Of a stretch of 64,000 nt of DNA, positions 42,610 to 52,101 are shown one piece after another. The stretch is from an uncultured Lachnospiraceae bacterium. GTDB taxonomy: Bacteria > Bacillota > Clostridia > Lachnospirales > Lachnospiraceae. A program made the translations under genes and the position numbers. The notes under the pieces are model-generated. The model ran no database searches. It was not told where the DNA came from and saw only the letters and a list, made by a program, of their open reading frames with translations. Each line of letters begins with the position of its first letter. The first letter of the stretch is position 1. The stretch lies in the NCBI GenBank assembly GCA_900548905.1, contig URMK01000010.1, positions 1 to 64,000 of the forward strand, in the 5' to 3' direction.

Positions 42610-43527
42610 CTATTCCGATTTATTTACGATCTCGGTAATCCGTACCGCAAAATTGTCACTGCTTACCAGAACGTCGCCTTTTCCTATCACGCGCTCTTTC
42701 ACCACCACATCCGCCGGAGAACCTGCCTGTTTGTCAAGAATTATCAACTGTCCCGGCTTCAGCGACAGGATATCACGCACCTTACAGATCGTTTCCCCAA
42801 TCCGTACCGATACGTCAAGGCTCATATCCCTGATGCGCCCCCGATCTTCTCCTATTGTCTCCGCTGTATCCTCAAGGCTCATATAGCGGAATTCCGGAAA
42901 ACTGACGCTGCGCACCGGTATGGCGGGCCTGCGTCCTCCGCCTGCCGCTTTCCCGGTCTTATATTCCATGCCGAATACGTTAAATAACAGCATGGATGCC
43001 GCACAGAACAGGGTGAATTCCCCCACTCCCTCCAGGGCAATCCGGTATTCCAGCATCAGAATGCTGCTTTCTTCCCACAGTCCCGGCGCTTTAACCGTAC
43101 TGCCGGCGGAATCGGAAAGATAAGCCCTGCCCAGCTCCTGTCGCATATCCCTTGCCAGAAATCCTCTCAGCTCCGTTACAGAGGCCTCCAGGCATTGGGA
43201 AAGCACTTCTCGGAAAGCACTGACCGCAATTTCATCCATCGTGCCGGAAGCCGCATTGGGCAGCCCGCAGATCACGCTGATCAGGCGCTGTGCCTGATCC
43301 CTGTCCATAAAATACAGGATACGCACCTCTTCCTTCTCGGAAAAAGCGCGTCCTTCCACCACCATGGAAAAATGAGGAAGTCTTTCCGTCAAAGTCTCCA
43401 CAGAGACTTCCTTTATATCCGTTAATGTAACGGACGCCCCGCCCATCAGCGTATTCAACGTATTTTGGGCAGGAACAGCTGCCAGCTCCAGCAGTTCCCG
43501 CATTGCATCCCTATCCGCACTAATCAT
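42610..43527 (-). CDS. fliY: Flagellar switch protein FliY/FliN-like
   Basis: The 305-residue protein has an N-terminal CheC-like part (about residues 1-195) and a C-terminal SpoA/FliN domain (DMSLDVSVRIGETICKVRDIL, LKPGQLIILD). In FliY of Bacillus the CheC part dephosphorylates CheY-P. Here the D/S-xxxE-xxN signatures are not intact: SAFREVLS has Ser where Asn is expected. So phosphatase action is doubtful and the role is mainly C-ring structure. It follows fliM by 29 bases. Confidence 0.85.
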   Translation of the reverse strand: MISADRDAMRELLELAAVPAQNTLNTLMGGASVTLTDIKEVSVETLTERLPHFSMVVEGRAFSEKEEVRILYFMDRDQAQRLISVICGLPNAASGTMDEIAVSAFREVLSQCLEASVTELRGFLARDMRQELGRAYLSDSAGSTVKAPGLWEESSILMLEYRIALEGVGEFTLFCAASMLLFNVFGMEYKTGKAAGGGRRPAIPVRSVSFPEFRYMSLEDTAETIGEDRGRIRDMSLDVSVRIGETICKVRDILSLKPGQLIILDKQAGSPADVVVKERVIGKGDVLVSSDNFAVRITEIVNKSE

Positions 43528-43556
43528 CGTTCTCTCCCTGTTTTTCGGTGCGCTTC

Positions 43557-44447
43557 CTACAGCACCTTACTGATACGCACCGCTTTATGCATACTGGTAT
43601 GCCCCGGCTTTGCTTCAAAGCAGGGCATATCCTCCACGTAAACCCGGATGTCGCTGGCCATATTCTTGCCGACAGGAACCACATCCCCCGGCTGAAGCTG
43701 GAGGATATCCTGGGCATCCAGATAGAATTCATGAAGGATAGCCTTCATTTCCACCTCTGCATCCAGAAGATTTTTTTCAATATATTTCTGCCGTTCCGCC
43801 GCTTTTGCCTCGTCCTTATTCTTCCGGTTCATGGCAAATTTGTAACCGAAGCGGGAGGTCAGTTCCTCCACATTGGGAGCCGGCATGACGATATGAAGCT
43901 TTGCTTTCAGCTCGTTCACCACGATCCCCAGCTCTACCAAAATAACCACATCCTCCGCCGCGCCCAGCTGGAGAAGATGGGGATTAGTCTGAAGGCCCGT
44001 AAGCGATGCTTCCACATCCATGTAGCCGCCCCAGGCGTCCCCGATAAACCCGGTAATTTTTTCCAGAAGATAGTGAAGCATAGCCTTTTCAATATCCGTA
44101 AAATCCCGGTGCAGCTCATATTCTGTTCCGGCTCCCCCAAGCAGCCTCTCTATCATGAAAAAACCAAGAGAGGTATCCATTTCAAAAATCATGGGTGCTT
44201 CACTGTAATCCTTATTGTCCGGCACCAGGGTAATCAGGCCGAACAGGGAACGGTCGTCCAGCTCACCGCTGTATTCCTGAAACCGCATCTCCTGAATCCC
44301 CTGGATGGATATTTCACAGTAGGATTGGAGCAGCCCTGTCAGATATGGTGCAAGAGACCGTGAAAAACTGTCGTACAGGTTTTCCACGGTGCTCATTCTT
44401 TCTTTGGTAAACTTTTTGGGAGATTTAAAGTCGTATGCCTTTATCAT
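43557..44447 (-). CDS. fliM: Flagellar motor switch protein FliM
   Basis: The 296-residue protein lacks the extended CheY-binding N-terminal peptide of typical FliM but keeps the middle domain (FKSPKKFTKERMSTVENLYD, GALFLI-like LLGGAGTEYEL) and the C-terminal SpoA part (ILQLQPGDVVPVGK). It forms the C-ring with FliY and shares ATGA with motB. Confidence 0.9.
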   Translation of the reverse strand: MIKAYDFKSPKKFTKERMSTVENLYDSFSRSLAPYLTGLLQSYCEISIQGIQEMRFQEYSGELDDRSLFGLITLVPDNKDYSEAPMIFEMDTSLGFFMIERLLGGAGTEYELHRDFTDIEKAMLHYLLEKITGFIGDAWGGYMDVEASLTGLQTNPHLLQLGAAEDVVILVELGIVVNELKAKLHIVMPAPNVEELTSRFGYKFAMNRKNKDEAKAAERQKYIEKNLLDAEVEMKAILHEFYLDAQDILQLQPGDVVPVGKNMASDIRVYVEDMPCFEAKPGHTSMHKAVRISKVL

Positions 44448-45244
44448 TTGACCTGCCCTTTCTCTACTTCCGGCAGTGTTACAGGCGCCAGGGGATCGAT
44501 TATCTCCTGCTGCCTTTCATCCACATCGGACATCTTGAAATCATTTCCAAGGATAATGATATCCACACGGCGGTTCATTTCCCGCCCTTCCTTCGTACTG
44601 TTGTCCGCGATTGGGTAATATTTTCCATAGCCCCTGCATATCAGCTTTTTCGGATCGAATCCGACTGCATCCTCCAGATAGATAGCCACGTTATCCGCCC
44701 GCATGGATGACAGCACCCTGTCATTGACCGGGGAGCTGGCCGCCTGCGCCGTATGACCGTTGATATAAACCGCCAGGATCTCATCCTCTTTATCCATCAG
44801 CATATTTCCCAGGGAATCCAGCATGGAGATACTGTCCTCCCGCAGCTGGGCGCTGTCCGGCCCGAACAGGAGATCGTTTTTAAAACGTATATAGATTACG
44901 TTGTCACTGCTGCTGGTCTGGGCGTCTATATTGGAGTTGGCAAAATATTCCTTCAGTTCCTCCGCCATCCTCTGCATGCTCTCCGCAGATGTGCTATCCG
45001 GCACGCCGCCGGTTTCCTCCCCTATAGTAGGATACTTTACATCCTCCGGGACCTCCTCAAGGCTCACAGCCTGCTCCATGCCCAGTTTTTTCTGCATGGC
45101 AGCCGCGATTTGCTCCAGCTTGGTAATATTCACATTGGAAATACTGTACAATAAAACGAAGAAGGTCAGCACCAGAGTGATCATATCCGCATAGGTATTC
45201 AGCCACTCCTGGCCGCCGCCCTCTTCTTCTTTTCTTCTCTTCAT
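44444..45244 (-). CDS. motB: MotB-like flagellar stator protein
   Basis: The 266-residue protein has the plug-proximal membrane segment WLNTYADMITLVLTFFVLLY with the proton-carrying Asp in YAD, and a C-terminal OmpA-like peptidoglycan domain (INGHTAQAASS, LSSMRADNVAIYL, NRRVDIIIL). It is cotranscribed with fliM by a 4-base overlap. No motA is next to it, so the partner is elsewhere. Confidence 0.9.
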   Translation of the reverse strand: MKRRKEEEGGGQEWLNTYADMITLVLTFFVLLYSISNVNITKLEQIAAAMQKKLGMEQAVSLEEVPEDVKYPTIGEETGGVPDSTSAESMQRMAEELKEYFANSNIDAQTSSSDNVIYIRFKNDLLFGPDSAQLREDSISMLDSLGNMLMDKEDEILAVYINGHTAQAASSPVNDRVLSSMRADNVAIYLEDAVGFDPKKLICRGYGKYYPIADNSTKEGREMNRRVDIIILGNDFKMSDVDERQQEIIDPLAPVTLPEVEKGQVK

Positions 45245-45284
45245 ATTATTCTTATCCCTACGGAACCTGTCTGTACGTAACCGG

Positions 45285-45722
45285 CTATTTCCCGATTTCC
45301 AGTGCCTTCATCGCCATGCTTTTGGCAATATTCAATGCGGTAAGATTGGCTTCATAGGCTCTCGAGGCCGCCATTAAATCCACCATTTCCTCCGCGCTGT
45401 TCACATTCGGCATCATCACATAGCCGTCCGCATCCGCATCCGGATGCTCCGGATCATAGACCGGTACAAACGGGTTCCCGCTTTCTACCACCTGTTCGGC
45501 ATAAACCCCGCCCCCATCTGTCTTATTCACCGCTTTATCCAATTGTGCTTCAAAGCTCATGGCATTTTCCCGAAGCACCACCTGCCTCCTGCGGTAAGGG
45601 CCGCCGTCTTCGGTTCTGGTGGTGTTCTGGTTGGCTATATTCTGTAATATTATATCCGTACGGAACCGTTCCGCCGTCAATGCGGAACCGGTTATATTTA
45701 ATGAATCCAAATATCCCATCAA
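45285..45722 (-). CDS. flgC: Flagellar basal-body rod protein FlgC
   Basis: The 145-residue protein has the rod N-terminus (LNITGSALTAERFRTDIILQ, NIANQNTTRT) and C-terminus (MVDLMAASRAYEANLTALN). It follows flgB by 15 bases. Confidence 0.95.
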   Translation of the reverse strand: MMGYLDSLNITGSALTAERFRTDIILQNIANQNTTRTEDGGPYRRRQVVLRENAMSFEAQLDKAVNKTDGGGVYAEQVVESGNPFVPVYDPEHPDADADGYVMMPNVNSAEEMVDLMAASRAYEANLTALNIAKSMAMKALEIGK

Positions 45723-45737
45723 TGACTCCTTCGCTTT

Positions 45738-46103
45738 CTACTGCTTTCCGGCATTATTGATCACATACCGCAGCGTGGAAAATTTCTTTGACATACGGCT
45801 GGTGAGTGTGGAGTATTCCACATATGTTTTCCAAAGGGAAAGCTCCTCAGCCTCCACCTGGACATTGTTCCCGTCCGCCCTGGCCTGGGTGGTTCCATCC
45901 TCGGTCACCACAGTTTCATACGCCCGGATCGGTTTTCCCCCATCCTCCGCTTTTTTCAGCACTTCTTTAAACTCCACCTGCTTTGCCTTATAGCCCGGTG
46001 TCTCCACATTGGCAATGTTATGGCTGATAACCTGCTGCTTCTGCCAAAGCGCATCCATTCCGCTGCTTAACGCTTTTATTGACGGATCTTCCCAAAAAGC
46101 CAT
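45738..46103 (-). CDS. flgB: Flagellar basal-body rod protein FlgB
   Basis: The 121-residue protein carries LSSGMDALWQKQQVISHNIA and NVETPGYKAKQVEFKEVL, the FlgB signature. It opens the rod genes after fliS. The usual followers fliE-fliF-fliG-fliH-fliI are not here. Confidence 0.94.
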   Translation of the reverse strand: MAFWEDPSIKALSSGMDALWQKQQVISHNIANVETPGYKAKQVEFKEVLKKAEDGGKPIRAYETVVTEDGTTQARADGNNVQVEAEELSLWKTYVEYSTLTSRMSKKFSTLRYVINNAGKQ

Positions 46104-46128
46104 TCCCTGTTCCCCTTCCGTGCGTCAC

Positions 46129-46512
46129 TCAGCTGACGCTGTTTTCTATCCGAACCTGCTTATCCGCCTGTACAAATACTTCCTGAAGTTCCTTTATCAT
46201 AGGCAGGATTTCCTTCACCGGACCGGCATCCTTGCGGATGTTGGTCTGTATGATCTGATGATTGAAGAAATCATACAGGGAGGCCAGCTTGTCCGCCACC
46301 TCATACCGGTGATCCAGTGTCACTGTCAGGTGGGTGAGAATTTCCTGTGCTTTCTTAAACGCTGTGTTACAGCCTTCATAATCCTTATTTTCCAGACAAA
46401 CCAGCCCTTTCCCAAGGCGGTTGCCCAGTTCCGAATATAAGAGGGAAACCATATCTCCCTGGGTCATGGTCATAACCGACTGCTGTTTGTATTTTTCATA
46501 TGGGTTCTGCAT
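46129..46512 (-). CDS. fliS: Flagellin chaperone FliS
   Basis: The 127-residue helical protein starts QNPYEKYKQQSVMTMTQGDM and has LLYSELGNRLGKGLVCLENK, typical of FliS, which caps the C-terminus of flagellin before export and binds FliW-free flagellin. It lies 29 bases after fliD. Confidence 0.93.
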   Translation of the reverse strand: MQNPYEKYKQQSVMTMTQGDMVSLLYSELGNRLGKGLVCLENKDYEGCNTAFKKAQEILTHLTVTLDHRYEVADKLASLYDFFNHQIIQTNIRKDAGPVKEILPMIKELQEVFVQADKQVRIENSVS

Positions 46513-46541
46513 TTTGCCGCTCCTTTTTCTTACCGGTTCCG

Positions 46542-49199
46542 TCAGCCGCCTGACGAAAACTGCTGCGTCAGCCAGGAACTCTGGTTGTTCAGATTGGAGA
46601 TCGCCTGTTCCATGGCGGTAAACTGATTCCAGTAACGCGTCCGCTCCGCCTCATACCTGATGTTCAGATTGGAAAGCGTATTGCTCACATTCTTAAGCTG
46701 CTGATAAAGGCTGTTGTCCGTCGTAAGGACCGCTTTCGTCCCTGCATAGGAAACAAGGCTTCCCGGGCTTCCTGTGCTCACATTGGCAGCCGCCTTCACC
46801 GCCGTGTCCAGCAAAACGCCGATCCCTTTTTCCTTATCCGTCATCAGCTTCTGCACCCCTTCCAGATTGGTGCTTACCGCTGCCTTCAGCTTACTTTCAT
46901 CCAGTATCAGTTTTCCGTTGTCCCGCCAGCTGTCCGAGGTTTCAATTCCCATATCATACAGAGCCAGGCCCGCACCATCCACAGACTGGTAAAGCGCAGT
47001 CCTCATATCACTTAAAAAGGAGCTGATATTGGAATCGTTCCTGAGAAGTCCTTCTTTGGCCTTTTCCTCCCAAAGCTCCACTTCCCTGTCACTCATGGCT
47101 TTTCTCTGCTCTTCCGTCAAAGGAGCGTATTTCTTATATGTAGCGCTCTCACTGATGCGGTCATTAAGCTGCTCAATCAGCTTATTATAATCCTCGACAA
47201 AGCTTTTAAACCCTTCCACTATTTTATCAGTATCCTTATTGGTAGTCAAGGTAATTGGGCCGCTGGAAGTATCTGTAAGTTCCAGGGTAATCCCCTCTAT
47301 TTCAAAGCTGTTTGTGTTTCTCTCCACTGTTTTTCCATTAACTGACAGCTTCGCATTTTTCCCTTCCGTTACGTCGGCGGCAGCCCCGGCAGTTCCGAAA
47401 GTAAGGGTATCTGTACCAAAAAGAGTTTCAAGCAGCTTTTTACCGTCCCCCTCCCCAGTCACACTGCCGGCAGAAGTAATTCTGACGGATCCGTTTTCAA
47501 AGGAAATATCCACCCCGGCGGCTGACTGCACCTGATTGACCAGCCATTCCACTGTCTGCCCTTTTACTGCAGGATCATCAAAATCAATGGTTACCGACCT
47601 CATGACGGAAGAACCCGGTGTCTCCGGCTGGGTGCCGGTGAAGGTTATTTTGCCTGAGAATCCCAGTTCTCCCAGCGCAGACTGCATATCGGGCTTCTGT
47701 GTATTCGCTTCCGTAAAGCCCAGCATGGAGGTAATATCCCTGTTGCAGTTCTCTTCATTGAAGCTCACCAGATGGTCTGCGGAAGAAAGCACCGCCCTTG
47801 TCGGGGAATCCTGGCTGTCAAGTGACAGAACGATGTTGCCGGCGCCGAATTCTTCTTCCAGCTGCCGGTTGATCTCATCCACCAGATCATTCATGGTCCA
47901 GTCCGTACTGTCCGCAGTTACTTCTCTCTTTACGATGATATCCACATCTTTTCCGTCCACATTCAAAGAAAAGATATGGGGGGTTCCGCCGTTTATTCCG
48001 CCCAGAACAGCATCCCTGAGATCGGCATTGATTTCTTCCGCGGACACCAGATTCCCGCTGCTTTTTACCCCCTCCAGGCTTCCTGTCACCGAGTCCCCGC
48101 TCTTTACGCCGAACATTGCCGTCAGCAGGTTCCCTGCGGTCTGTTCCAGGCTGATATTGGAAATATCACCGGTTGTCTTAGATTCCATAATAAACTTATC
48201 TTCTATGGAAGAATAAGAAACCCTGACACCGGCTTGGGAAGTATTGATTTTACTGATCACATCTCCCAGCGTGCTGGAGGCTGTAATCCCGTTGATTTCC
48301 ACACCGTTGATAGAAAATGCAAACTCTTTTCCCTGAAGGGTTGTTGCTAACGGAAGGGAATCCAGACTGGTATTATAATCCAGCTTATTGGATGCTTCAT
48401 TCCGGAATCCGAGTAGAGAAAGGACCTTCGTTTTCCCCTCCGCATCCTCCATGTACAGCTTCCTGGAAATATCCACAGGAACATAGCCGCCCGCACCGTC
48501 CTCCTTCGGCACTGCGCCGCCTTTTCCTCCGTTCAGGGTTTCCTCCCATTTCAGCTGGGTCAGGTTCAGGCTGGGTGTTCCGGGATGTGTCGGATCTTTA
48601 TCCAGCTGAAAGCCTGCGGCCGTACCGAAAGCCCGGTACATGCTGTCGTTCAGGTTATTTATGGTTTCCTCCAGATCCTGTCCGGCATCCCCGGTGTTGC
48701 CTTTTTGAAAGGTTATTGTCCGGCGTACCCCGTCCAGCGTCATTGCAAAGGAATAAGAGTCCTCCGTAAACAGGCCGGGATCTATGGCGGTGCCTTTCAG
48801 TTCACCGCTCACCCTGCCGCCTGATTTTACCGTACAGGCACTTGCCAGCTGGCTGATGCTGTCAATATTCACCTTTCCTGCCGCATTGGAGGCGGCAGAT
48901 ATCACCTTAATGGCGCTGGTACTGCTGGAAGCACTCATCGTGTTATAAAAAGCATTGCTTAACAGGTTGGTATTGGCGCTGCTGTAAAAAGAAAAATATT
49001 TGTCATGGAAGGTATTGATATCCGTAATAATTCCCCGGACCATCTCCTGCTTCCATTCCAGCTGCTGTTTCAGTCCTGTCTGTTTGTCTATCTTGGACTG
49101 GGTGCCGGAAAGCATTTTTTCCACAATGCTTTCGGTATCCATTCCGGATGCAAGCCCGGCAACCCGGTTCCCGCTCACTGTATTGATTGAAGATGCCAT
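46542..49199 (-). CDS. fliD: Flagellar cap protein FliD
   Basis: The 885-residue protein has FliD N-terminal (NRVAGLASGMDTESIVEKML) and C-terminal (YEAERTRYWNQFTAMEQAIS, SSWLTQQFS) coiled-coil domains. The middle 600 or so residues are a large, repeat-poor hypervariable insert exposed at the filament tip. At 885 residues it is longer than the usual 450-650. It assembles flagellin at the tip. Confidence 0.92.
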   Translation of the reverse strand: MASSINTVSGNRVAGLASGMDTESIVEKMLSGTQSKIDKQTGLKQQLEWKQEMVRGIITDINTFHDKYFSFYSSANTNLLSNAFYNTMSASSSTSAIKVISAASNAAGKVNIDSISQLASACTVKSGGRVSGELKGTAIDPGLFTEDSYSFAMTLDGVRRTITFQKGNTGDAGQDLEETINNLNDSMYRAFGTAAGFQLDKDPTHPGTPSLNLTQLKWEETLNGGKGGAVPKEDGAGGYVPVDISRKLYMEDAEGKTKVLSLLGFRNEASNKLDYNTSLDSLPLATTLQGKEFAFSINGVEINGITASSTLGDVISKINTSQAGVRVSYSSIEDKFIMESKTTGDISNISLEQTAGNLLTAMFGVKSGDSVTGSLEGVKSSGNLVSAEEINADLRDAVLGGINGGTPHIFSLNVDGKDVDIIVKREVTADSTDWTMNDLVDEINRQLEEEFGAGNIVLSLDSQDSPTRAVLSSADHLVSFNEENCNRDITSMLGFTEANTQKPDMQSALGELGFSGKITFTGTQPETPGSSVMRSVTIDFDDPAVKGQTVEWLVNQVQSAAGVDISFENGSVRITSAGSVTGEGDGKKLLETLFGTDTLTFGTAGAAADVTEGKNAKLSVNGKTVERNTNSFEIEGITLELTDTSSGPITLTTNKDTDKIVEGFKSFVEDYNKLIEQLNDRISESATYKKYAPLTEEQRKAMSDREVELWEEKAKEGLLRNDSNISSFLSDMRTALYQSVDGAGLALYDMGIETSDSWRDNGKLILDESKLKAAVSTNLEGVQKLMTDKEKGIGVLLDTAVKAAANVSTGSPGSLVSYAGTKAVLTTDNSLYQQLKNVSNTLSNLNIRYEAERTRYWNQFTAMEQAISNLNNQSSWLTQQFSSGG

Positions 49200-49208
49200 A
49201 CCGCCCTC

Positions 49209-49709
49209 CTATTTCCTGCTGTCATACAGGACACCCTTGGATGCCCCGTAATTCATCTGGTTCAGGTACCCCGCCAATTTGGAGTCCGTGTTGTTTCTTC
49301 GTATGGATTCCTGAAGCTTCTTCCGGATATCCTGAAAATTCCTGTGCAGCAGGCCGTTCAAATCCTGGATTTCCGCAAGAAGCCGGTTCACGGACTGGCA
49401 CAGGAGAAACAGTTCTTTTTCTTCCTCCCTGAGCAGGGAAAAATCGGCTCTGCATTGAAGGATTGCCTGCAGCTTCCTTTCCGGCGGCCCCACTTCTTTG
49501 CCATGCGGACTGCAGACAGCCCTGCTTTGTTCCGTCAGCACATCGATCCGGGCCGCCAATGCTTCCCTCTGCCCAATCCCTGCTGTTATCCGTTCCACAT
49601 CCTCTTCCTTCAGTCCCGTAAGCTCTCGTGTGATCTGCAGATATTCTTCAAAAAACTGTTTTCGTTCCTCTGTCAGCTCCTTCAGCTTATGTATTGTCTG
49701 ATTCTCCAT
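49209..49709 (-). CDS. FlgN/FliT-like flagellar chaperone
   Basis: The 166-residue protein is almost wholly coiled coil (LKELTEERKQFFEEYLQITR, LLREEEKELFLLCQSVNRL) and ends DSKLAGYLNQMNYG, similar to the C-terminal end of FlgN-type proteins. Its place between csrA and fliD is where Firmicutes put fliT-like chaperones. An in-frame start at 49754 inside csrA is also possible. Family unresolved. Confidence 0.65.
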   Translation of the reverse strand: MENQTIHKLKELTEERKQFFEEYLQITRELTGLKEEDVERITAGIGQREALAARIDVLTEQSRAVCSPHGKEVGPPERKLQAILQCRADFSLLREEEKELFLLCQSVNRLLAEIQDLNGLLHRNFQDIRKKLQESIRRNNTDSKLAGYLNQMNYGASKGVLYDSRK

Positions 49710-49974
49710 CCGGCCCGTCCTTTCCCTGTGCTTTATCCGATTCCTGACGGGCATATAAGCTGCGGGATAACTGGAATACCTTCAGCAGATCCACCTTATC
49801 CGATGCTTCCTTATTATTTTCCACCGTCAGATACAGCTCTTTCCTGGATATCTTCATATCCTCCGGTGCGGAAATACCCAGCCGGACCTTATCCCCTTTC
49901 ACATCCGCTACAAAAATCTCGATGTCCTCTCCGATTTTAATGGATTCCCCTTTTTTGCGGGACAGGATCAGCAT
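49687..49974 (-). CDS. csrA: Carbon storage regulator CsrA
   Basis: The 95-residue protein begins MLILSRKKGESIKIGEDIEI and has VRLGISAPEDMKISRKELYL, the full CsrA RNA-binding fold in residues 1-60. The tail of about 35 residues is longer than normal. CsrA blocks flagellin translation at GGA hairpins; its antagonist FliW is encoded just upstream with a 7-base overlap. Confidence 0.95.
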   Translation of the reverse strand: MLILSRKKGESIKIGEDIEIFVADVKGDKVRLGISAPEDMKISRKELYLTVENNKEASDKVDLLKVFQLSRSLYARQESDKAQGKDGPDGESDNT

Positions 49975-50414
49975 GATTCCCCACCACCTTTCGACGCGAA
50001 GATCGGCCGGCGGATCGGATAATCCTGATCCAGGATTACCTGCATGCCCAGATTGGTTTTATGGTTGATGATTACCGGACTTTTCAGGTTAACAGTGGAC
50101 TCACGGAAGGTATCACCGATTACGGCGATCACCCAGCAGTCCAAATCATCCTTCGGTACCGCCTGCAGGGTAAACAGGACATCCTGCATGACCATTGGTG
50201 CATAATCCGGACAAACCTCCAGAGGGTTAAGCAGGATAAAACAGATGCTCTTTAGTTCAATGGACTGCAGCCAGCATATGCCGTTTCCCATATTGGAATC
50301 CGTCACTAAGACATACTGGGTATAATCCTCAAAGCCGAACACAGGCTGTTTAAAGGTTATAATATTCTGTTCTTCCACATCAATGATGCCAAAATCCCTT
50401 GTCTCTATTTTCAA
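49968..50414 (-). CDS. fliW: Flagellar assembly factor FliW
   Basis: The 148-residue beta-barrel protein has FGFEDYTQYVLVTD, SICFILLNPLEVCPDYAPMV and NLKSPVIINHKTNLGMQVIL. FliW binds CsrA or cytoplasmic flagellin, so flagellin export frees FliW to relieve CsrA repression. Confidence 0.94.
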   Translation of the reverse strand: MKIETRDFGIIDVEEQNIITFKQPVFGFEDYTQYVLVTDSNMGNGICWLQSIELKSICFILLNPLEVCPDYAPMVMQDVLFTLQAVPKDDLDCWVIAVIGDTFRESTVNLKSPVIINHKTNLGMQVILDQDYPIRRPIFASKGGGESC

Positions 50415-50455
50415 CTGCCCATTCCTCCTGTAGCCTTCTGCTCCCCCGCGTCTTT

Positions 50456-51061
50456 TCAGGACAATGCATCCCCTTCCTCAAAATCCGGGGCGGCACTGGG
50501 CGGCACATACATAGGCTCCCCCATGTATTCAATCTCCACTCTGGGATACTGTTCCACACTGATGCGCAGCTCTCCGGGGACATAAACGGCGTCCTGCCTG
50601 TCCGTCTGCGGATCGAATTCGATTTGGGAAGGGGTATAATCTATGGAAAGACTTCCCGGATCCCAGCTGATTTCCGGCCCCGCTGCCGGAAGAAATTCAA
50701 AACCCGTGGTAACCTTTGTCTGTGCCATCATCTGGTTCTGTACGATTCCGGGGATTGTCACCCCCTTCTGAATCTGCATCATCTGGTTTCCCATCTGTGC
50801 ATAGCGTCCGGCGGCATCCGCTGCCGCCTGCTTCCCGAACACCGCCGCATCCCGGTTCAGCGAACGGGCCGTCTTGAAACCCAGGCTGTCCCTGGCAGCC
50901 GATGTATCAATATTTACCTTTATCGTTTCCGACTTCATATCCAGACGGGACGGCGTCCGTATGATCCCCACCTCCGGCTCCGGAAGATGGCTTTCCAGAC
51001 GCGCCTTCTGGGAAGACATGGAAAGCTTGATAGGTGTTGTGGTAATCTTAAGCACATTCAT
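50456..51061 (-). CDS. DUF6470 family protein (YviE-like)
   Basis: The 201-residue protein starts MNVLKITTTPIKLSMSSQKA and has the middle GRYAQMGNQMMQIQKGVTIP. This is the DUF6470/YviE family, found between flgL and fliW in Firmicutes. Function unknown, with a presumed role in filament assembly. Confidence 0.88.
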   Translation of the reverse strand: MNVLKITTTPIKLSMSSQKARLESHLPEPEVGIIRTPSRLDMKSETIKVNIDTSAARDSLGFKTARSLNRDAAVFGKQAAADAAGRYAQMGNQMMQIQKGVTIPGIVQNQMMAQTKVTTGFEFLPAAGPEISWDPGSLSIDYTPSQIEFDPQTDRQDAVYVPGELRISVEQYPRVEIEYMGEPMYVPPSAAPDFEEGDALS

Positions 51062-51087
51062 CCGAATGACCTCCTGTTTTCCACTTA

Positions 51088-52065
51088 CTACTTCATAAAA
51101 TCAAAAATAGAGGGAGGAATCAGGCTGCTTCCCAGCTGAAGCGTAACCATCCAGGCCGCTTCATAAGCCTTATTATTAATGGATTCCTCCGCCAGATCCA
51201 CCGCTTCCAGATCCTTCTGTCTCTCTTTCAGGTTAACCAAACCGCTTTCCAGCCGGTCCTGGGCCCGTTCCAGGAGCGTTTCCCTCGTGCCGATTTCTGC
51301 AGTGGCAATGGAAATGTTATTCTGCTTTTCCTTTAAATGCTCCAGCGTATCCATAGCATCCTGTGTGTTTCCGCCGCGCAGCTGCCCTTCCAGTTTGGAC
51401 AGAAGGCTGTATATATTATTGGGCTGGCCGTCCTTCATGCCATAGCCGAGGACATCCACACCCGAGGTGGAAATCTTCACTCCGGTTTTTGCATTCACCA
51501 CACCCGAACCGTAAGCACCGAAGCCCACATCCAAATAGACCTCTTTGTTATTGTCAAAATAGGTATCGGGATCGTTTTTGTCGTAATCATCCACGGCTTT
51601 TCCGTTAAAAAGGAGCTTTCCTTCTTCCACCGTAAAAGGCGCCTGCGCATTGCCGGATCCGGAAAACAGAAATTTATCCCCGTATCTGGCATTCATGGTC
51701 TGGAGGATTTCCTCATTCAGACCATGCAGTTCCTCCGCAATGGCATTCAGGTTCTCCTGATTGGTCACGCCGCCTGCTTTCGTTGCCTTTTCAAAAACAG
51801 TCTGCAGAATGGAATTGATGGACTGGATATTTTTATCCGCCGTATCCAGTTCCCCCAGCGCGCTTTTTACCGTTCTTACATGCTCTTCGCTCATGGCAAT
51901 CTGATCCCGTACGGCAAAAGCTTTTGCCGCCCTCGCCGGATCCTCCGATACATGGTTATATTCCCTTTCGGAGGCAAGCTTCAGGTTGGACTGTGCCAGA
52001 TTGCTGATATTGCGCTGAAGGTTCCTGGTATAGGATCCTGTCAGCATACTTTCCGTAATTCTCAT
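51088..52065 (-). CDS. flgL: Hook-filament junction protein FlgL
   Basis: The 325-residue protein begins MRITESMLTGSYTRNLQRNI with the flagellin-like D0/D1 ends and FLFSGSGNAQAPFTV in the middle; it closes LEAVDLAEESINNKAYEAAW. It links FlgK to the filament. Confidence 0.94.
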   Translation of the reverse strand: MRITESMLTGSYTRNLQRNISNLAQSNLKLASEREYNHVSEDPARAAKAFAVRDQIAMSEEHVRTVKSALGELDTADKNIQSINSILQTVFEKATKAGGVTNQENLNAIAEELHGLNEEILQTMNARYGDKFLFSGSGNAQAPFTVEEGKLLFNGKAVDDYDKNDPDTYFDNNKEVYLDVGFGAYGSGVVNAKTGVKISTSGVDVLGYGMKDGQPNNIYSLLSKLEGQLRGGNTQDAMDTLEHLKEKQNNISIATAEIGTRETLLERAQDRLESGLVNLKERQKDLEAVDLAEESINNKAYEAAWMVTLQLGSSLIPPSIFDFMK

Positions 52066-52101
52066 TCCGACCTTCCTCCTGCGCCCAATGCGCGTCCTTC
52101 A

